DNA of 64,000 bases from Thunnus maccoyii. Its lineage: Eukaryota; Chordata; Actinopteri; Scombriformes; Scombridae. Shown piece after piece: positions 61,801 to 64,000 of the stretch (its first letter is position 1; the number at the start of each line of letters is the position of its first letter). A program made the position numbers and the translations under genes. The notes beneath the pieces were generated by a model. The model was not told the origin of the DNA, did no database searches, and saw only the letters and a list, made by a program, of their open reading frames with translations. The stretch covers positions 15,036,501-15,100,500 of the forward strand of contig NC_056550.1 in NCBI RefSeq assembly GCF_910596095.1, written 5' to 3'.

Positions 61801-63854
61801 GATGAGGACAAAAATAGTACCGAAACATAAAGGTTAATGCAGTCAAACACAAGAAGATTTGAACATTTGAGATAAACAAGCGATTAAAGTCATGAAAAGA
61901 AATAAATGATCTGAGTGAGTTGGGAAAGTTATTCCAGTCTTATCCAGCTTGCCTGTTCATGTTTAGACCTAAAACAAGTAAAAACATGCAAACTTTCAAC
62001 CATCAAATCTGCAGTTCTCCTAATTTTGATGTGACAATTCTCAGCTCGTCATATATTCCGCCTTTAGTCTCAGGCAGGCATATTAGCTTGCCATCACTGT
62101 CACATACCCCTGTGTTGTCTGGCAACATTTTCCCACAGACACTCGCCCTCTACAGTCTTCTCACAGCCTCCCTGGTGAACAAGGCCAGGGCCATGTCATG
62201 CACGGAGAGAAAAGAAGAGGCAGAAGAATGGGCAAGAAAGAGAGTAAGAGACGCCAAACAACAAAAACCTGGCCTGCCACTTTTGATCGGGCGCTTGAAA
62301 AGGACAGCTCTGAAAGCTGGGGCCCACGTTGCCTGTTGCCATGGTACTCACCTAGGAGATGGCTCCTTGCTCCCAAAAATGGCTCTGCTCCTTTACTGGG
62401 CCATCCAGTGGAGATTAATTTGAGTGGAGCTCCTTCCTTCCTGAGTCTGGTCCCACTCTCTGGTCCTGCCAGCTCCATTTATATGCTCAAGCATACATAT
62501 ACACAGGGACATGCGAAAACACACGCTGAGCAAGGTAGCAGCTAAACATTAAGCTTCATCTGCTCTGAGGCTACTAAATTCAGGCTGTTTTGAAGTCAAT
62601 GTATTACTGAAATATCAAACAGCCGCTGCATTTTATTCCCTGAATCAAGCCTAAAATCTGAGCAATTGTTGAGGAGAGGACGTGATGTGAATGCTGAGAG
62701 GTGAAAAGAGGGCTGAGTGAGAGATGTTTGACAGAGAGATGAGATGAAGAGATGGAAAAGATAGATTCTTATAAATGAAGAGCAGGGACAGACCAAGGGC
62801 CCTGGGACTTGTGATGTTGACACAGAAAGGAAGTCAGTCATTACATATGGATTGATGGAATCGCAGTATATTAGACATGAATGAAAAGCCCTTGGAGAAA
62901 AACATTAGCAAGGCCATTACTGATGGCGGAGGGAAGAGAAAAGCACTTAATGTCAAAGCTTTCACTACACACAAATCTAATGTTACTATTGCTGGAGGAG
63001 ACGGCTGCAAAAAGCAAATGTGAGAAAGAGTTGATATAGTTGAATTGTACTATAATATTGTCATGTGGGTACATCTGGTCACTGACCTACTAAATCAATA
63101 ATCCTTTACTCTCCCCAAACCCAAAAAATAGCTTCATGCTGTGACCTCAAATCCTCCCTAGAGTGTGTGAGTGTGTGCGCATGCTTGAATGTATGCATAA
63201 CACATACTTATTTGTGTCTTGTGAGTCTAGAGGATGGGGTGGGTGGGTGTATGGGGGGGGGGGGACATCAAATGACAGACTTTGGAAAGGATTATCTGTC
63301 TGTGTGGTGTCTGATTCCACGTAGGGGGTTAGCAGTATGTCTGAGCATTGCGTGCAGATTGATTGAGTTAAAGTCTGTGTGCTGTGACTGGCTATGTGTG
63401 TAATGAGCGCTCTGCTATCTGTGAAGGCATGCCTATGATCTTGTCCAATAATCCCCCCTTCCCAAAATCCATGTCCCCAATCTTTTCTCCCTTCAGGACT
63501 CCATAGACATGGGGTTCTGCAGCCAGATTGGGTGGCAAAGCTTCTCCCCTCTACCCCACCCCGACTCAAAATATGCCCCATGCTAGACAGAGCAGCTTCC
63601 ACTTGGGCGGGTAATTGTGCATGAGGGTGGAGGTAACACAGGACCTCAAGAGGTTAGGGCCTGGTCTGGGATGAAGGGGCTGAAAGAGAAAGAGAGAGAC
63701 AAGCTAGCCTACAGCCATGCTGGCAGCTCTCTGAGGCTGTACTTGAGCTACATGCTAACACTGCTGACTTGCTCACAAACACAATGTTAAAAGATAAGGC
63801 TGGTGATTTTCTATATTTTTCTTATTGTCCAGTGCAGTGTGGCTAATTGACATG
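61801..63854. other. Non-coding DNA downstream of proz
   Basis: No exon or RNA gene recognised. There is a G-run at 63255-63266. The longer frames (61920-62423 plus, 62198-62545 plus and 63147-63602 minus) show no domain, biased composition or splice signal consistent with a gene. Confidence 0.45.
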
Positions 63855-64000
63855 TTTTAGTTAGCACTAAATTAGCATTTATTGATACTAATTAGCATTA
63901 AAACATTAGCTGAGGCTGATGGGAGTGTGCTTAGTTTTGAAGGTATTTGGTCATAAACCAGAGTATTGGACAAATTAAAATTAGATCTGATGATGCAACT
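63855..64000 (+). repeat. Start of another copy of the 61240 repeat, cut by the window edge
   Basis: GCATTAAAACATTAGCTGAG and TTTGGTCATAAACCAGAGTA, then TTGGACAAATTAAAATTAGA match the opening of the repeat at 61240-61340 in the same orientation. It runs off the end of the window. Confidence 0.65.

Noticed and set aside
62198-62545. 115-aa plus-strand frame, basic N-terminus
   Set aside because: No domain, no splice signals, and the reverse strand carries an equally long frame.
1-64000. CRISPR arrays, bacterial operons, phage or viral genes
   Set aside because: No regularly spaced direct repeats, no bacterial-type gene clusters and no viral protein motifs were seen. All complete genes are intron-containing vertebrate genes.

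Overview
The window is vertebrate nuclear DNA, almost certainly from a ray-finned (teleost) fish, probably a spiny-rayed one. The genes are compact and multi-exon with GT-AG introns. The intergenic DNA is AT-rich, full of CA/GT microsatellites, and carries repeats I recognise as teleost-typical: Tc1 and IS630-like transposase remnants, LINE fragments, a tRNA-derived SINE, TTAA-flanked foldback elements and hAT-type MITEs. I see no bacterial, phage or organelle sequence.

Five protein-coding genes are supported, each rebuilt exon by exon with matching splice phases. (1) igsf6, minus strand, 4841-6318: a small Ig V-set membrane receptor. (2) kdelr2, plus strand, 9314-13870: the ER retention receptor, 212 aa. 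(3) ldaf1/tmem159 (promethin), minus strand, 16420-17451: a lipid-droplet assembly factor. (4) gpr139, minus strand, 37243-49333: an orphan/aromatic amino-acid GPCR whose two coding exons are split by an 11-kb intron. (5) proz, plus strand, 57129-60739: vitamin K-dependent protein Z, a secreted protease-like cofactor, with a probable non-coding first exon near 54310.

Layout: 1-4840 has no recognisable gene. 6.3-9.3 kb is repeat-rich and ends in the kdelr2 promoter. kdelr2 and ldaf1 converge on 13.9-16.4 kb, which holds their 3' ends. 17.5-37 kb is a gene desert with a Tc1 remnant, an IS630-like transposase remnant that still shows an intron, LINE pieces, a SINE and foldback elements. 38.2-49.2 kb is the gpr139 intron. 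49.3-57.1 kb is the gpr139 upstream region followed by the proz upstream region. 60.7-64 kb is repeat-rich sequence downstream of proz.

The genes do not form a pathway. Three of them (igsf6, ldaf1, gpr139) have human counterparts close together on 16p12, as I recall it, so the window looks like that conserved block with kdelr2 and proz placed in or beside it. I found no undescribed multi-gene system. The points most worth checking are the degenerate Gla domain of proz, the glycine-rich second extracellular loop of gpr139, and the two near-identical 82-bp hairpin elements.
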